Shown here in pieces: positions 25,649 through 37,515 of a DNA stretch of 64,000 bases. The DNA comes from Spinacia oleracea (lineage: Eukaryota > Streptophyta > Magnoliopsida > Caryophyllales > Amaranthaceae). The notes beneath the pieces are model-generated. The model was given only the letters and a program-made list of their open reading frames with translations. It was not told the DNA's origin and made no database searches. The stretch covers positions 89,012,810-89,076,809 of the forward strand of contig NC_079489.1 in the NCBI RefSeq assembly GCF_020520425.1, in the 5' to 3' direction. Within the stretch, counting starts at the first letter, position 1; each line of letters starts with the position of its first letter. A program made the position numbers and the translations under genes.

Positions 25649-27971
25649 GTACTGTCATACCATTGTGGCTCTATGCTAATGAAATTTACTGCTGGCTTCT
25701 TGTCGATACTCTTATCCTCTTGTACCTCTACCATCACCGTTCTTTGTAGGTCCTGTAATGTCGAGCTTGCCAATTTGGACAGGGCATCTGCCTGATTGTT
25801 TTCTGCTCTGGGTACCAATTGAATATCAAAGCTCTCTAACTGGACCACTAGCTCTTTAATCAGGGCCAAGTATCTCTGCATGAATGGCTCTCGAGCTTCA
25901 TATTCTCCCCTGTACTGACTAGCCACCAACCGCAAAACTGTTTTCAACACGATTTTCTTGTCATCTGCTGCCTTGCACATCTGAATGCCTGCAATTGCCG
26001 CTTCATCCTCTACCTCATTTTTCGAAGCTTTGAATTTGAACTTTATGGCATACTCGAAAATATTGCCTTCTGGTGAAGTCATTATAATACCTGCCCCTGA
26101 ACCTGTGACTGCAGCCGAACCGTCCACTGAGATCTGCCAAGTCCCTAGAGGTTCCTCTTCTTCCTCATATGAAGCCTCTTCTATGAAATCTGTCAATGCT
26201 TCTGCCTTTATGGCGGTTCTGGGCCTGTACTCGATGTCGTATTCTGAGAGTTACACTGCCCACTTTAAGAGCCTGCCCGAGGGATCAAGCCGTTGCAACA
26301 ATTTTTCTAAGGGCTGGTTAGTTAACACCTGCACTTTGTGAGCATCAAAGTATGGTTTCAATTTTCTGGTTGCTACCATGATGGCGAAAGCCATCTTTTC
26401 AATCAAAGCATACCCCTGCTCTGCTGGTGTGAGAATGTGACTCACGAAATAAACTGGCTGTTGGACCCTGTTCTTTTCCACTATCAAGGCTGTTGCTATT
26501 GTCTTTGTAGAAGCAGAGATATATAGTTGTAACACATCTCCAACCTCTGGCTGGCTATGGTTGGGAGACTTTAAGTGGTTTTTCACTTCCTCAAATGCTT
26601 TTTCCTGTTCTTGCCCCTATTTGAACGTTTTGTTTCCTTTCAGCAGCTGGAAAAAGGGAAGGGATTTGTCCCCAGACTTACTAATGAATCTGGTGAGTGC
26701 TTCCATTTTTCCAGTTAGCCTCTAAATGTCTCTTACACTTTTCGGTTCTGGCAGGTTTAATATGGCTTCCGCCTTTTCTGGATTAGCATAGATTCCTCTT
26801 TCGCTGGCCAAAAATCCCAGAATTTTTCCCGACTGCACCCCAAAAACACATTTCTTTGGGTTGAGCTTCATGCCATGCTTCCTCAACGTTGCAAATGTTT
26901 CTCGCAGATCTCCTACATGATCAGCCCCCTTCTTGCTCTTTACTATGGAATCATCCACGTACACCTCGACATTTCGACCTTTTTTCCCTAAGAATATCTT
27001 GTCCACAAGCTTCTGGTATGTTGCCCAGGCATTTTTTTAAACCAAATGGCATGGCTTTGTAATTATAGACCCCTGCGTCTGTGATAAAAGCAGCTTTCTT
27101 ACGATCTAACTCCAAAAGACTGATCTGATGATAGCCGGAGAATGCAATCATAAAACTCAGCAGAGCATGTCCACTCGTAGAATCCACCAGTTTGTTTATC
27201 CTGGGCAGCGGGTAGCAGTCTTTTAGGCATGCTCTGTTCAAATCCGTGAAGTCTACACACACCCGCCACTGGCCATCCGCTTTTTTGACCATTACAACAT
27301 TCGCCAGCCATTCTGGATAATCGCATTCTTCTATGAACTTGGCTGCTAACAGCTTGTTGAATTCTTCTTGAATGGCTATATTCTTCTCCGCAGAGAAACT
27401 CCTCTTCTTTTGTTTCACCGGCCTAACTTCCTTATTGACATTCAACCTATGGACCATAACGCTGGGGTCAATCCCAAGCATTTCATCAGCGGAGAAGGCG
27501 AAGATATCTGCGTGTTCTCGTAGCAGACCAATGATGTTCACTCTGAGAGAAAGGTCCATGTTCGTGCCAATTCGAACTGTTCTATCTTCCACCCCCTCTT
27601 CCAGCTCTATTTCTTCCTTTTCCTTTGCGGGTGTTGGTTTTAACAGCCCTTCCTCTCGATGTTCAAAATTTTCCATACTCAGCAGTGTATCTCTTTTACG
27701 CTCTACTCTTTTTCTCTTTCTGGATTGGGGAAGTTCTTCTTCTGTCAAGGGTGGAGGTCTGGGGGGTTGTTTTAGCGCTGTGTGGTAGCACTTCTTGGCC
27801 TGTTCCTGACTGCCTTTGACCTTGGCCGACCGACTGTCGTTTGTGGTATACATCATTGTGAGGTGATAAGTGGACACTACGGCCCCTGCGTCATGGATGA
27901 ATGGTCTGCCCAAGATGGCATTGTAGGCTGCAGGGACTTTTACTATCATAAAATCCACCATGACATCCTTG
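25649..27971 (-). pseudogene. Tat pol: end of protease region, RT, RNase H and second RNase H
   Basis: Read leftward from 27971: post-protease segment (VPAAYNAILGRPF), an acidic linker, then RT (27500-26722) with YPLPRINKLVD, MPFGLKK and YVDDSIVKSK. It continues to a conventional RNase H (26586-26251; LYISASTKT, VLTNQPL) and a second, archaeal-type RNase H (26196-25649; ISVDGSA, GSGAGIIMTSPEG, ADALSKLAS). RT copies element RNA into DNA and RNase H removes the RNA strand. Breaks include a frameshift in the T run near 27035 within the RT and stops near 26720, 26600 and 26250. The right end joins the protease part at 52031 on the far side of Copia-3. Confidence 0.9.
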
Positions 27972-28483
27972 TGTTAGGTTATGATACATATGACAAAGCA
28001 TAAATCATGCGGAAAACCTTAATGGCAAGAAACATATTATTTACGCATAATCATTTAGCATAATTCAGATGCATACACTTTGTAGCGTGCCCTCCCTAGC
28101 TGCGCCCGAATCGAACAAGAACAAGTATTTAGGACTCCAAGTGTCGTCCCTCCATAGATAGTCCACAACACGTCCGGATCCGCCTTAAGCTTGACCAACT
28201 AGAATCGCCCTTAAGGTTCTAAGAATTTTCGGCTAATAGGCTACAAGTGCTTGGCTGATTTTGTCTAAAATCTTACCTTTGAATACTTCAATTGTCTATC
28301 TAAATATGCACTACAAGAAATTGATTAATTTCCGACCGCCAAAAGTAGTTGGTAAAACGCGAAAAACGGTTGGTAAAAGTTTTACCAACCGCCAACGGTC
28401 GCAAAATGGCGGTCAGTTTTCACCTGGACGGTAATTAAGAAAACTCCGATCGGAAGGCGGTCGCTAAAATTTACTGACAGAAC

Positions 28484-28795
28484 TAGCGACCACCTTGGCA
28501 GTCACTAATTTAGTGACCGCAAAGGCAGTCACTAATTTAGTGACCGCCATGGCAGTCACTAATTTAACGACTGCCTTGGCGGTCACTAATATAGCGACTG
28601 CCAAGGCGGTCACTAAATTAGCGACTGCCTAGCCGGTCACTAAATTAGCGACTGCCTTTGCGGTCACTAAATTAGTGACTGCCAAGGCGGTCACTAAATT
28701 AGCGACTGCCAAGGCGGTCACTAAATTAGCGACTGCCATGGCGGTCACTAAATTAGTGTCTGCCATGGCGGTCACTAAATTAGTGACTACACTTG
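28484..28795. repeat. 27-bp subterminal tandem array of CACTA-1
   Basis: About a dozen copies of a 27-bp unit of the form ggcggtcactaaattagcg + actgccaa. Each unit is a partial inverted repeat (gcggtcact / agtgaccgc). Subterminal repeats of this kind bind the transposon-encoded accessory protein in En/Spm; that role here is inference. Confidence 0.85.
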
Positions 28796-29024
28796 TGACC
28801 TGTATTTAAGCGTTTAATTAGGCTATAATTTGTCTGTATTTATACGAATTTATATAAATCTTGTAATATCGTATGAAACCTGTCAATGTTATAATATTAA
28901 ACCTGTTCAAAGTTATACAACAAGATTCATAATACACCTGATTTTTTTTAAACATGTTACTACATTCATAATGTATAGGACTCAAAAGAAAAGTTGCAAC
29001 TAAGTATACAAGAATACTAACTAC

Positions 29025-29561
29025 CTAACACAAAGGTGTCCCGCCGCCGGTTGGATCTCGAGGGTCCTGCGACTGCGAGAAAGGAAAACCAATACACTGA
29101 CTGAACATCCTCTCGTAAGACTCCATTGCCTTTTTCATCTGAGCGGCATGTTTTTCTCTCTCTCGTCTCTCCCTTTCTCTCTCTTGTCTCTCCCTTTCTA
29201 TCTCCCTTTGATGCTCTAGTCGCTCTGCTTCTCTTTCTTCTCTCTCCCTTTGCCTCAAAAGTAGATCGTGCTCCATAGCCTTTAACGTCTGATTTTTTGT
29301 TGTTTCAAGCTCAATGGATTTTTGAGTCAACTGTTGTTGAGTCTCTTCCAAGCGAGTTGACATTTGAGAATAAATAGATGAGGTGTATGAGATAGAAGAA
29401 CTACCACCCCTTCTAGATGGTGCAAAGTATAGAGAGTCTCCACTCCCCAACCCGGGGACCTTTCCCTTCTTTCTCCCACCTACTGTCTCAAAGTAGATTT
29501 GGTTGGGATCTTTAGCAATGCCTTTTTCAACGCATTCAACAACATTTTTTTCATAGTTTTC
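29025..29561 (-). CDS. Last exon of an En/Spm-type (Ptta-like) transposon protein, coiled coil
   Basis: On the minus strand an intron acceptor (ttcttgtag) is followed by an exon open to a stop at 29025-29027. The start ENYEKNVVE...PNQIYFETVGG and the following GSGDSLYFAPSRRGG resemble the C-terminal region of plant Ptta/En/Spm proteins. After that comes a glutamine-rich and then highly charged helical stretch (RQREREEREAERLEHQRE and similar) typical of a coiled coil, and the tail GGGTPLC. It has no internal stop. No upstream exon can be recognised, because the intron side is occupied by the 321-bp tandem array and CACTA-2. Role: probably a DNA-binding or accessory protein of the element rather than a host gene. 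Could also be a decayed gene whose last exon happens to stay open. Confidence 0.6.
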   Translation of the reverse strand, partial: ENYEKNVVECVEKGIAKDPNQIYFETVGGRKKGKVPGLGSGDSLYFAPSRRGGSSSISYTSSIYSQMSTRLEETQQQLTQKSIELETTKNQTLKAMEHDLLLRQREREEREAERLEHQREIERERQERERERREREKHAAQMKKAMESYERMFSQCIGFPFSQSQDPRDPTGGGTPLC

Positions 29562-29639
29562 CTACAAGAATTAAAATGATTATCACCCATGCATAACAAA
29601 TATATTAAATTGAGCACATTTAAACTTAAAACATATATA

Positions 29640-32258
29640 GGCTAAATAAGACATTTTCGCTCCCATTTTTCAACTAAAAGAACTAAGGGCTGATTTTAAA
29701 CTTAAAACATGTTTCATAAGCTTAGTTTGAACTTGCTAAGACACATTCAAATGTAGTTACTCACATCTAAGGCCTATTTGGTCGTTATAGGTCATATTTT
29801 GCCTAAAATGTCATTTTCTCGCCCAACTTTGAGCTAAGGAACCAAACTTGTCATTTCAAACCATTTACATGTTTTGTGTGGCATATTCAAGGTTTCTAAA
29901 ACTGATTCTAATCAATTTAAGCACATTTAAGTCATATTTGGTCGATATATGTCATATATCGACCAAATAAGGCATTTTCGCTCCCATTTTTCAACTAAAA
30001 GAAATAAGGGTTGATTTTAAACTTAAAACGTGTTTCATAAGCTTAGTTTGAACTTGCTAAGACACATTCAAATGTAGTTACTCACATCTAAGGCCTATTT
30101 GGTCGTTATAGGTCATATTTTGCCTAAAATGTCATTTTCTCGCCCAACTTTAAGCTAAGGAACCAAACTTGTCATTTCAAACCATTTACATGTTTTGTGT
30201 GGCATATTCAAGGTTTCTAAAACTGATTCTAATCAATTTAAGCACATTTAAGTCATATTTGGTTGATATAGGTCATATATCGACCAAATAAGGCGTTTTC
30301 GCTCCCATTTTTCAACTAAATCACCTAGGGGCTGATTTTAAACTTAAAATGTGTTTCATAAGCTTAGTTTGAACTTGTTAAGACACATTCAAATGTAGTT
30401 ACTCACATCTAAGGCCTATTTGGTCGTTATAGGTCATATTTTGCCTAAAATGTCATTTTCTCGCGCAACTTTGAGCTAAGGAACCAAAGTTGTCGTTTTA
30501 AACCGTTTACATGTTTTATGTGGCATATTCAAGGTTTCTAAAACTGATTCTAATCAATTTAAGCACGTTTAGGTCATATTTGGTCGATATAGGTCATATA
30601 TAGGCTAAATAAGGCGTTTTCGGTCCCATTTTTCAACTAAAAGAACTAAGGGCTGATTTTAAACTTAAAACGTGTTTTATAAGCTTAGTTTGAACTTGCT
30701 AAGTCACATACAAATGTATTTACTCACATCTAAGGCTTATTTGGTCGTTATAGGTCAAATTTTGCCTAAAATGTCATTTTCTCGCCCAACGTTGAGCTAA
30801 GGAACCAAACTTGTCATTTCAAACCATTTATATGTTTTGTATGGCACATTCATTGTTTCTAAAACTGATTGTAATCAATTTAAGCACATTTAAGTCATAT
30901 TTGGTCGATGTAGGTCATATATAGGCTAAACAAGGCATTTTCGCTCCCATTTTTCAACTAAATCACCTAGGGGCAGATTTTAAACTTTGAACATGTTTCA
31001 TAAGCTTTGTTTTAACTTACTAAGTCACATTCAAATGTATTTACTCACATCTAAGGCTTATTTGGTCGTTATAGGTCAAATTTTGCCTAAAATGTCATTT
31101 TCTCTCCAAGCTTTGAGCTAAGGAACCAAACTTGTCATTTTAAACCATTTACATGTTTTGTGTGGCACATTCAAGGTTTCTAAAACCGATTCTAATCAAT
31201 TTAAGCACATTTAAGTCATATTTGGTCGATGTAGGTCATATATAGACTAAATAAGGCATTTTCGCTTCCACTTTTCAACTAAATCACCTAGGGGCAGATT
31301 TTAAACTTCGAACATGTTTCATAAGCTTTGTTTTAACTTGCTAAGTCACATTCAAATGTATTTACTCACATCTAAGGCTTATTTGGTCGTTATAGGTCAA
31401 ATTTTGCCTAAAATGTCATTTTCTCGCCCAACTTTGAGCTAAGGAACCAAACTTTTCATTTCAAACCGTTTACATGTTTTATGTGGCACATTCAAGGTTT
31501 CTAAAATTGATTCTAATCAATTTAAGCACATTTAAGTCATATTTGGTCGATATAGGTCATATATCGACCAAGTAAGGCATTTTCCCTCCCATTTTTCAAC
31601 TAAATCACGTAGGGGCAGATTTTAAACTTAAAACGTGTTTCATAAGCTTTTTTTTAACTTGCTAAGACACATTCAAATGTAATTACTCACATCTAAGGCC
31701 TATTTGGTCGTTATAGGTCATATTTTGCCTAAAATGTCATTTTCTCGCCCAACGTTGAGCTAAGGAACCAAACTTGTCATTTCAAACCATTTACATGTTT
31801 TGTGTGGCATATTCAAGGTTTCTAAAACTGATTCTAATCAATTGAAGCACATTTAAGTCATATTTGGTCGATATAGGTCATATATAGGTTAAATAAGACG
31901 TATTCACTCCCATTTTTCAACTAAAGTAACTAAGGGATGATTTTAAACTTAAAATATGTTTTATAAGTTTAGTTTAAACTTGTAAAGACATATTCTAAAA
32001 TATTTATTCATATTTAAGGCTTATTTGGTCGTTAAAGGTCATATTTTGCCTAAAATGTCATTTTATCGCCCAACTTTGAGCAAAGGAACCAAACTTATCA
32101 TTTCAAACCATTTACATGTTTTATGTGGCACATTCAAGGTTTCTAAGACTGATTTAAATAATTTTAAGCACATTTAAGTCTTATTTGGTCGATATAGGTC
32201 ATACATAGGCTAAATAAGGCGTTTTCGCTCCCATTTTTCAACTAAAGTAACTAAGGGC
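29640..32258. repeat. 321-bp tandem array in CACTA-1, left part
   Basis: The marker c(t/g)(c/t)cca(t/c)ttttcaact recurs at 29660, 29981, 30302, 30623, 30944, 31265, 31586, 31907 and 32228. Every interval is exactly 321 bp although units differ by many substitutions. Each unit has two diverged halves of about 160 bp: half A has ttatttggtcgttataggtc and ends tgtcattttct; half B has ggtcgatataggtcatata and ends ggcattttcg. The array is therefore a dimer-based higher-order repeat. It lies upstream of the transposon exon at 29025-29561 and is interrupted at 32258 by CACTA-2. Confidence 0.92.
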
Positions 32259-32278
32259 CACTAGTAGAAAAAACCCTT

Positions 32279-32605
32279 ATTGCAGCGGGCTTTTAGACCC
32301 CTGTTGCAGCGTACATCGTATGCTGCAACTGGGGGGCCTGCAACAAGTCTGAACTTGTTGCAGCGTACAAGTTCGCTGCAAAAAGTGATTTGTTGCAGCG
32401 GGCTTTTATATGTACGCTGCAACAAGTGCCAAAAAATTGGCAAAATTTTGGACTTGTTGCAGCGTACATATAAAAGCCCGCTGCAACAGACTCAACTTTT
32501 TGCAGCGTACATTTATTTGTACGCTGCAACAAGTCTGAATTTTTGCGAAAATTTTTTCCCTTGTTGCAGCGTACAACATATATGTACGCTGCAAAAAAGC
32601 ACTTT
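32279..32605. repeat. CACTA-2 left subterminal repeats
   Basis: Roughly a dozen copies, in both orientations, of ttgcagcgtaca or ttgcagcggg. Many form adjacent inverted pairs such as gttgcagcgtacatataaa. Open frames here (for example 32280-32642) are read across these repeats and are not genes. Confidence 0.85.
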
Positions 32606-33049
32606 TGGCGGGAAAATTCTAATTTTGTTTAGGGATACCTAGAGTGCCTTGCACCAAATATAGAAACCTGTCAAAACAATAATAGAATAACGCAACCTGT
32701 ATAACAAATATAAAAACAACAACTGGAGTTTTGTATACTATATATCCCAAAACCAAAGTGCACATATTACATTTAAATATATGTTCCAATTTCAACATAA
32801 ACATACATTTTAATATAAAATTTATTCAATAACAACTAAACCAACTCGATCAAGCGCGCTAAAGCCAATAATAAATACTTGTTGGTAAAAAACTTAGCCC
32901 ATTGCTCACGAACCACATCAAATTCCTCGCATAAGGCGCAATCCTCGGAGTGTAGACCTTTACAAAAACAGAAATTTAAATTAAACATTAGATTAAATAC
33001 AAATTAAATATCACATTTTAACATTCAAGAAACTAATGACAATGTCCTA

Positions 33050-33590
33050 ATAGTCTAAAATGAGTCCTTAGGTTCTTTAGTTCAAAGTTGGGAGCGAAAA
33101 TGTCATTTTAGCCTAAATATGTCCTATAACGACCAAACAAGCCTTAAATGTGTATAAGTAGTTAGAATAAGTCTTAGAAACTTAAAACTAAGCATATTAA
33201 ACATGTAATAAGTTTAAAATAAGTCCTTAGGTTCTTTATTTTAAAGTTGGGATCGAAAATGCCTTATTTTATCCTAAATATGACCTATAACGATAAAACA
33301 AGCATTAAATGTGCATAAATAGATTGGAATAAGTCTTAGAAACTTAAAACTAAGCATATTTATCATATAATAATTTAAAAATGAGTCCTTAGGTTCTTAA
33401 GTTCAAAGTTGGGAGCGAAAATGTCATTTTAGCCTAAATATGACCTAAAACGACACAATGAGCCTTAAATGTGCATAAATGGATTGGAATGAGTCCTAGA
33501 AAGTTAAAAATAAGCATATAAAACATTTAGTAAGTTTAAAATGAATCCTTAGGTTCTTTGGTTCATAGTTGGGAGCGAAAATGGTTCAAA
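33050..33590. repeat. ~160-bp tandem repeats in CACTA-2, related to the CACTA-1 array in reverse
   Basis: The marker ggga(g/t)cgaaaatg recurs at 33090, 33249, 33411 and 33571, a period of 159-162 bp. Units contain tcctataacgaccaaacaag and ttaggttcttt(a/g)gttca. These are reverse-complement relatives of the half-units of the 321-bp array (ggtcgttataggtcatatt and tgaactaaagaacctaag forms). Confidence 0.85.
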
Positions 33591-33807
33591 GAATGAATGT
33601 ACAAGGTTGTATCATCAAGAAATCTAGTCAACTAAAACAACGTTGCAACAAGTGAGAAAAGGTGAAACTCAATTCTGTTAAACAAGGTACAAAGGACACT
33701 AGCACTTTGAAGTTGGAATAAGAAAAGGGTTACAATGTAGAGTCAGCGAGTTACCTCAGAAACACCCCACAAAGGAAAGACAAAAAAGAGACTTGTATTG
33801 TCATAGA
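33588..33807. repeat. 220-bp perfect direct duplication, copy 1
   Basis: From aaagaatgaatgtacaaggt to gtattgtcataga. Identical by eye, base for base, to 35836-36055, offset 2248 bp. No TIR or LTR signature at its edges. Confidence 0.92.
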
Positions 33808-33879
33808 TACTGTAAAGTAAGATATGTTAAGTAAAAAAAGTTTACGACTGCAAGGTAATATACTATTTAAAGGTCTTAC

Positions 33880-34066
33880 CAGATGTTTCCCATTTATCAA
33901 ACCTCACAAGCCATGCATCATTGCTTATCCTTGTTGGCAAAAGGCGATCAATCCAAACCCGGTATTTTGTTCCCTGACGATCTCCATAGCATTTTTTGAG
34001 TTTGTCTATGCTGTCATAAAGAGAGAGCTCCTCGCCAGATGGATGGATAAAACCCCCTGAAGGATG
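33880..34066 (-). pseudogene. Possible captured exon inside CACTA-2, product not recognised
   Basis: On the minus strand a pyrimidine-rich stretch and acceptor attacag precede an exon that stays open for 187 nt and ends at a donor (ctg then gtaagacc). The translation is protein-like: it contains HPSGEELSLYDSIDK, CYGDRQGTKYRVWID and NDAWLVRFDKWETS. I do not recognise the family. It could be a host-gene exon captured by the transposon, or an exon of the transposon's own gene. No neighbouring exon is identifiable, so expression is doubtful. Confidence 0.4.
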
Positions 34067-34189
34067 CTGTAATAATGCAACAAGAATGAGATTGGATGTA
34101 AAACACAGAGAATTGGAAGGATTCACACGCATATAATAACACGACGAAAAATAATAATCCACTACGACTTTAAGACATAATTCAACCAT

Positions 34190-35835
34190 TTGGTTTTTCC
34201 ATTTAACTCTTAACGACCCTGTTCAGAACAACTGCTAAACAAACTAGTTAAGCATTGTCCCAGATCTTATACAGAAGATAGAAGTCAATAACAGATGCAA
34301 CTATAACAGATAAAGTGAATATCTACAAAGTAGTCCTCGATATTTCTCCACCACCAGCCAAACACAAAGAGGAAAAAATCTTAAAATTTACGAAAAAGAC
34401 TACAGATGCATATTATTCCTGAACCTACATATACATGTACCATAACTCTTTAAGCACTTATGTTGTCCAAGTTTAACAAGCAAATATCAGATAATCGGAA
34501 ATAAGGTACCTGGAAAGGACAGCATTAAAACAAAAATCTTGTGATTTTAATGCAATAAGAAATCATTACACACACAGGAATATAAGTAAACTAAACCATG
34601 TCAAAATAATAGATTTTATCAGAGACAAAAGGAAAAATTCACATAAACAATACCAACTATGTTGTTTCTTCCAAGAATAATATTAATCTAGTATAATCCT
34701 GACTATGGGGAGTACCTTCCCAGAATAAACCAATAACTTAAATTATCTGATTTAGCAGGTTACATGGGCCATGTGGCAAGTTGTGATTGTCACAAATTAA
34801 TATTTTTTCTCAGAAAATCTACCTTCATTTTCCCACAACCTTTCTTAACTAACGACTCCAATCGTCGCAGGTAAGAAGTAATTTCCAATTTAACGCACGA
34901 CTCTACGCTATGGGATGATTTCAGACTTTAAATTTTACCAAGTGATGTTGCGAAATGGTGTTGTATCTGGTGGTCTTAGGTGGCGTTGATGCGGGCACGA
35001 GGTATGAATGATGGTGGTGTTGGAGGCAGGAGGATAGAGAGATGAGGCGGCAAGATGGAATGAGACTTGGATGTAGCTGGGGCAGGGCTGTGAAGGGCGT
35101 GGTTTGGCTGGACAAGGAGAGTGTGGTTTGGGCTGGCATGGATTCGTAGGTGGTTGGGGGCAGACAAAGGAAAGGGTGGCTAGGCAAAGAAGGGGGCAGG
35201 GAGAGGGGCGAAAAGAAAAAAAGAAAGAAGAAGTTACTGGTTCAACAAGTTGATTATAAAATCGGTTTGTTTTGGGAAGACACACCCTAATGTTGAGATT
35301 ATATTAGAATAATTTATAGTTGGGTTTATTATGAGAAGAACAATTTTTCCAAAACAAAATAAGATTTAGATATCTAATAATGCAAAACCTTCTTCTGCCT
35401 TGCATAATTTACAAGAAAGCTGTCCAACTTTGGACTATAATGGCACTGCTCTCCTGCTGCTTCTTTAAAATACATTTATTGAAGAAGAAGCTCTGAGACA
35501 AAACACAGCATAAAAAACAGTCCACTCTCAGTTAAAAGAAAGCTTAGCCAATACCACTCTGAAAGTCTGAAGAAAAACAAAAGCATTACCAACTTAATTT
35601 TTCATAACATGTACTCTGTAGATCTCATCATCAGCCTTCAAATTTCAGCAACAAAAACTTTATACCAACATTTCCCAAGTACAAAACTTTTTTTCCCCAG
35701 AAAGCAAGCATACCTATAAGATTAATCAACTTTAAGCTGTAGATTGAAGACAAAAGGACAGAGCATATCCATTTATCACAAGCTCTCTTTTTGCATTTTG
35801 TTGCAACAGAATATAATACTCATGCTCTAATTTGG
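34190..35835. other. CACTA-2 interior without recognisable gene
   Basis: AT-rich sequence with one purine-rich patch (34960-35220, ggtggtg / aggcgg words). Its minus-strand open frames are Pro/Ser/His-rich and overlap in several frames, which points to composition rather than coding. Nothing else supported. Confidence 0.4.
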
Positions 35836-36055
35836 AAAGAATGAATGTACAAGGTTGTATCATCAAGAAATCTAGTCAACTAAAACAACGTTGCAACAAG
35901 TGAGAAAAGGTGAAACTCAATTCTGTTAAACAAGGTACAAAGGACACTAGCACTTTGAAGTTGGAATAAGAAAAGGGTTACAATGTAGAGTCAGCGAGTT
36001 ACCTCAGAAACACCCCACAAAGGAAAGACAAAAAAGAGACTTGTATTGTCATAGA
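35836..36055. repeat. 220-bp perfect direct duplication, copy 2
   Basis: Second copy of 33588-33807. The two copies bracket 2028 bp of otherwise unique transposon sequence. Confidence 0.92.
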
Positions 36056-37284
36056 GAATATAGTGTTGCAAGTGCAAGCAGTATAATGCTGCTTCTGCTA
36101 CAGACCTACAGTATACACTCAGCAAGAAACAATAAACAATCGAAACATATGATTCACTAATGAAAAAACAGACCCATGCTTAAAGCAGCTTACAGACAGA
36201 TGCTAGATACCAAGGTGACAATCACAATTCATAGGACAAGCAAAAATAAGGAAAACGGGAAGCGTAAATCTCATAACAGCTATCATAAGACAAAAGACAC
36301 TATTAACACAATTTCTACATTATGTATACTCTATGAATAAAGGACATACTGGCTTGTGCTTTGTTTCTAGCAAAATCATCCTGCACAGTGCACACTAGTA
36401 GCAACTCTTCCATCAAAGTAAACCTTCAAGCATCAGTTTCTAAATACCAGTTGGGGATAAAGGGATGTTCGTTCATTACAATATGCACCATTACGTATAA
36501 ATGTCACAGAAAAGACAACACGAAACAGTTTTAAGGTTCCTCGCCATATCGCTTGTCCCTGAATCCCCACCACCGCAGCGATAAACACCAAAGTACAATA
36601 CATAATTTCCCAACAAGGGCTAGTTGAAACTATATCATGAACTTTAGCTTAGTTTCTAATTGCCTGGATAGCAAACCATTGTCTTTTCCAGTAACTACAG
36701 GAACACACCGGAACAGCCAACAGCCAACAAAATCAACAAAATCAAAATAAAAATAAAAGTTGAACAAACGAAAATCAAAAACGAAAATCAAAACGAAAAT
36801 CAAAACGAAAATCAAAAACGAAAATCAAAAACAATAATCAAAACGAAAATCAAAAACTAAAATTGAACCCTAATCTGAAAACGAAAATAAAAAACGAAAA
36901 TAAAAATTGAACACACCATACCGAAACCACCGGAACCACGACGCCGAGCAACCACCGGAACCACGACGCGACGGGGAGATGCTGAACCCCCGGCCGACCA
37001 AGAATATATCTTTCAGTGACAGGCCGCGCGAGAATTGAACGGGATGGGGGAGATGAGGCGAGAACACCACACACCGGCGAAGACAGCGACGCAGGGCTGA
37101 GCAACGCTTGGGTTCGACGGCGACGCAGGGCTGAGTTCGACGGCGACGCAGGGCTGAGTTCGACGGCGACCTTGGATATTTGTTTAAGGGAAAAGGCTTG
37201 GAGCTATAGCAGAGAAGGAACAACGTACGTTTCTCGTTTGAGCGCGGTTTGTTGCAACTAGGAAAGTAAAAATTTTGATTTGAA
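36056..37284. other. CACTA-2 right interior with simple repeats and GC-rich patch
   Basis: Mostly AT-rich. At 36740-36910 there is a run of short aaaacgaaaatcaaa units. At 37085-37165 a 23-bp unit (gttcgacggcgacgcagggctga) is repeated about three times within a GC-rich patch (36930-37170). A GC-rich patch near one end is often the first exon of a CACTA gene, but I see no convincing coding sequence. Confidence 0.45.
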
Positions 37285-37505
37285 ACGCGGACTTGTTGCA
37301 GCGGGCATTAACATGTACGCTGCAATAACTTCGGGTTGTTGCTGCGGGCTTTTATTTTGTACGCTGCAACAAACGCATTTGTTGCGAACAACTAAAATGT
37401 ACGCTGCGATAACCCTTTAAAGGGTTTGACCCGCGTTGACCGACTGGTTGTTGAAGCGTATTTATACATGTACGCTGCAACAAGGGGGCTGCAACAGGGG
37501 TTTTT
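37285..37505. repeat. CACTA-2 right subterminal repeats
   Basis: Copies of tgtacgctgcaa and ttgcagcggg matching the left subterminal zone, ending in gctgcaacaggggttttttc next to the terminal inverted repeat. Confidence 0.85.
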
Positions 37506-37515
37506 TCTACTAGTG

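Larger units (their letters stand above)
32259..37515. mobile_element. CACTA-2: second CACTA-type transposon, nested in the tandem array of CACTA-1
   Basis: Terminal inverted repeats cactagtagaaaaaaccc (left) and ggttttttctactagtg (right), with 3-bp target duplications ggc at 32256-32258 and 37516-37518. Removing it restores both the module ctaagggctgatttt and the exact 321-bp phase of the array (32228 to 37809 minus 5260 = 321). Subterminal ttgcagcgtaca / tgtacgctgcaa words crowd both ends. No transposase is recognisable. It holds ~160-bp tandem repeats, a perfect 220-bp direct duplication and a possible captured exon. Length 5,257 bp. Confidence 0.92.

Noticed and set aside
28484..28795. 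Regular short repeats that could be taken for a CRISPR array
   Set aside because: Units are contiguous without unique spacers and lie just inside a CACTA terminal repeat of a plant transposon.
32261..32642. Cysteine-rich frames on both strands (LLQRT, CSGLL repeats)
   Set aside because: They translate the ttgcagcgtaca subterminal repeats of CACTA-2 in both directions.
34921..35285. Proline/serine-rich minus-strand frames
   Set aside because: Three overlapping frames are open through a purine-rich low-complexity patch; no splice-consistent continuation or domain.
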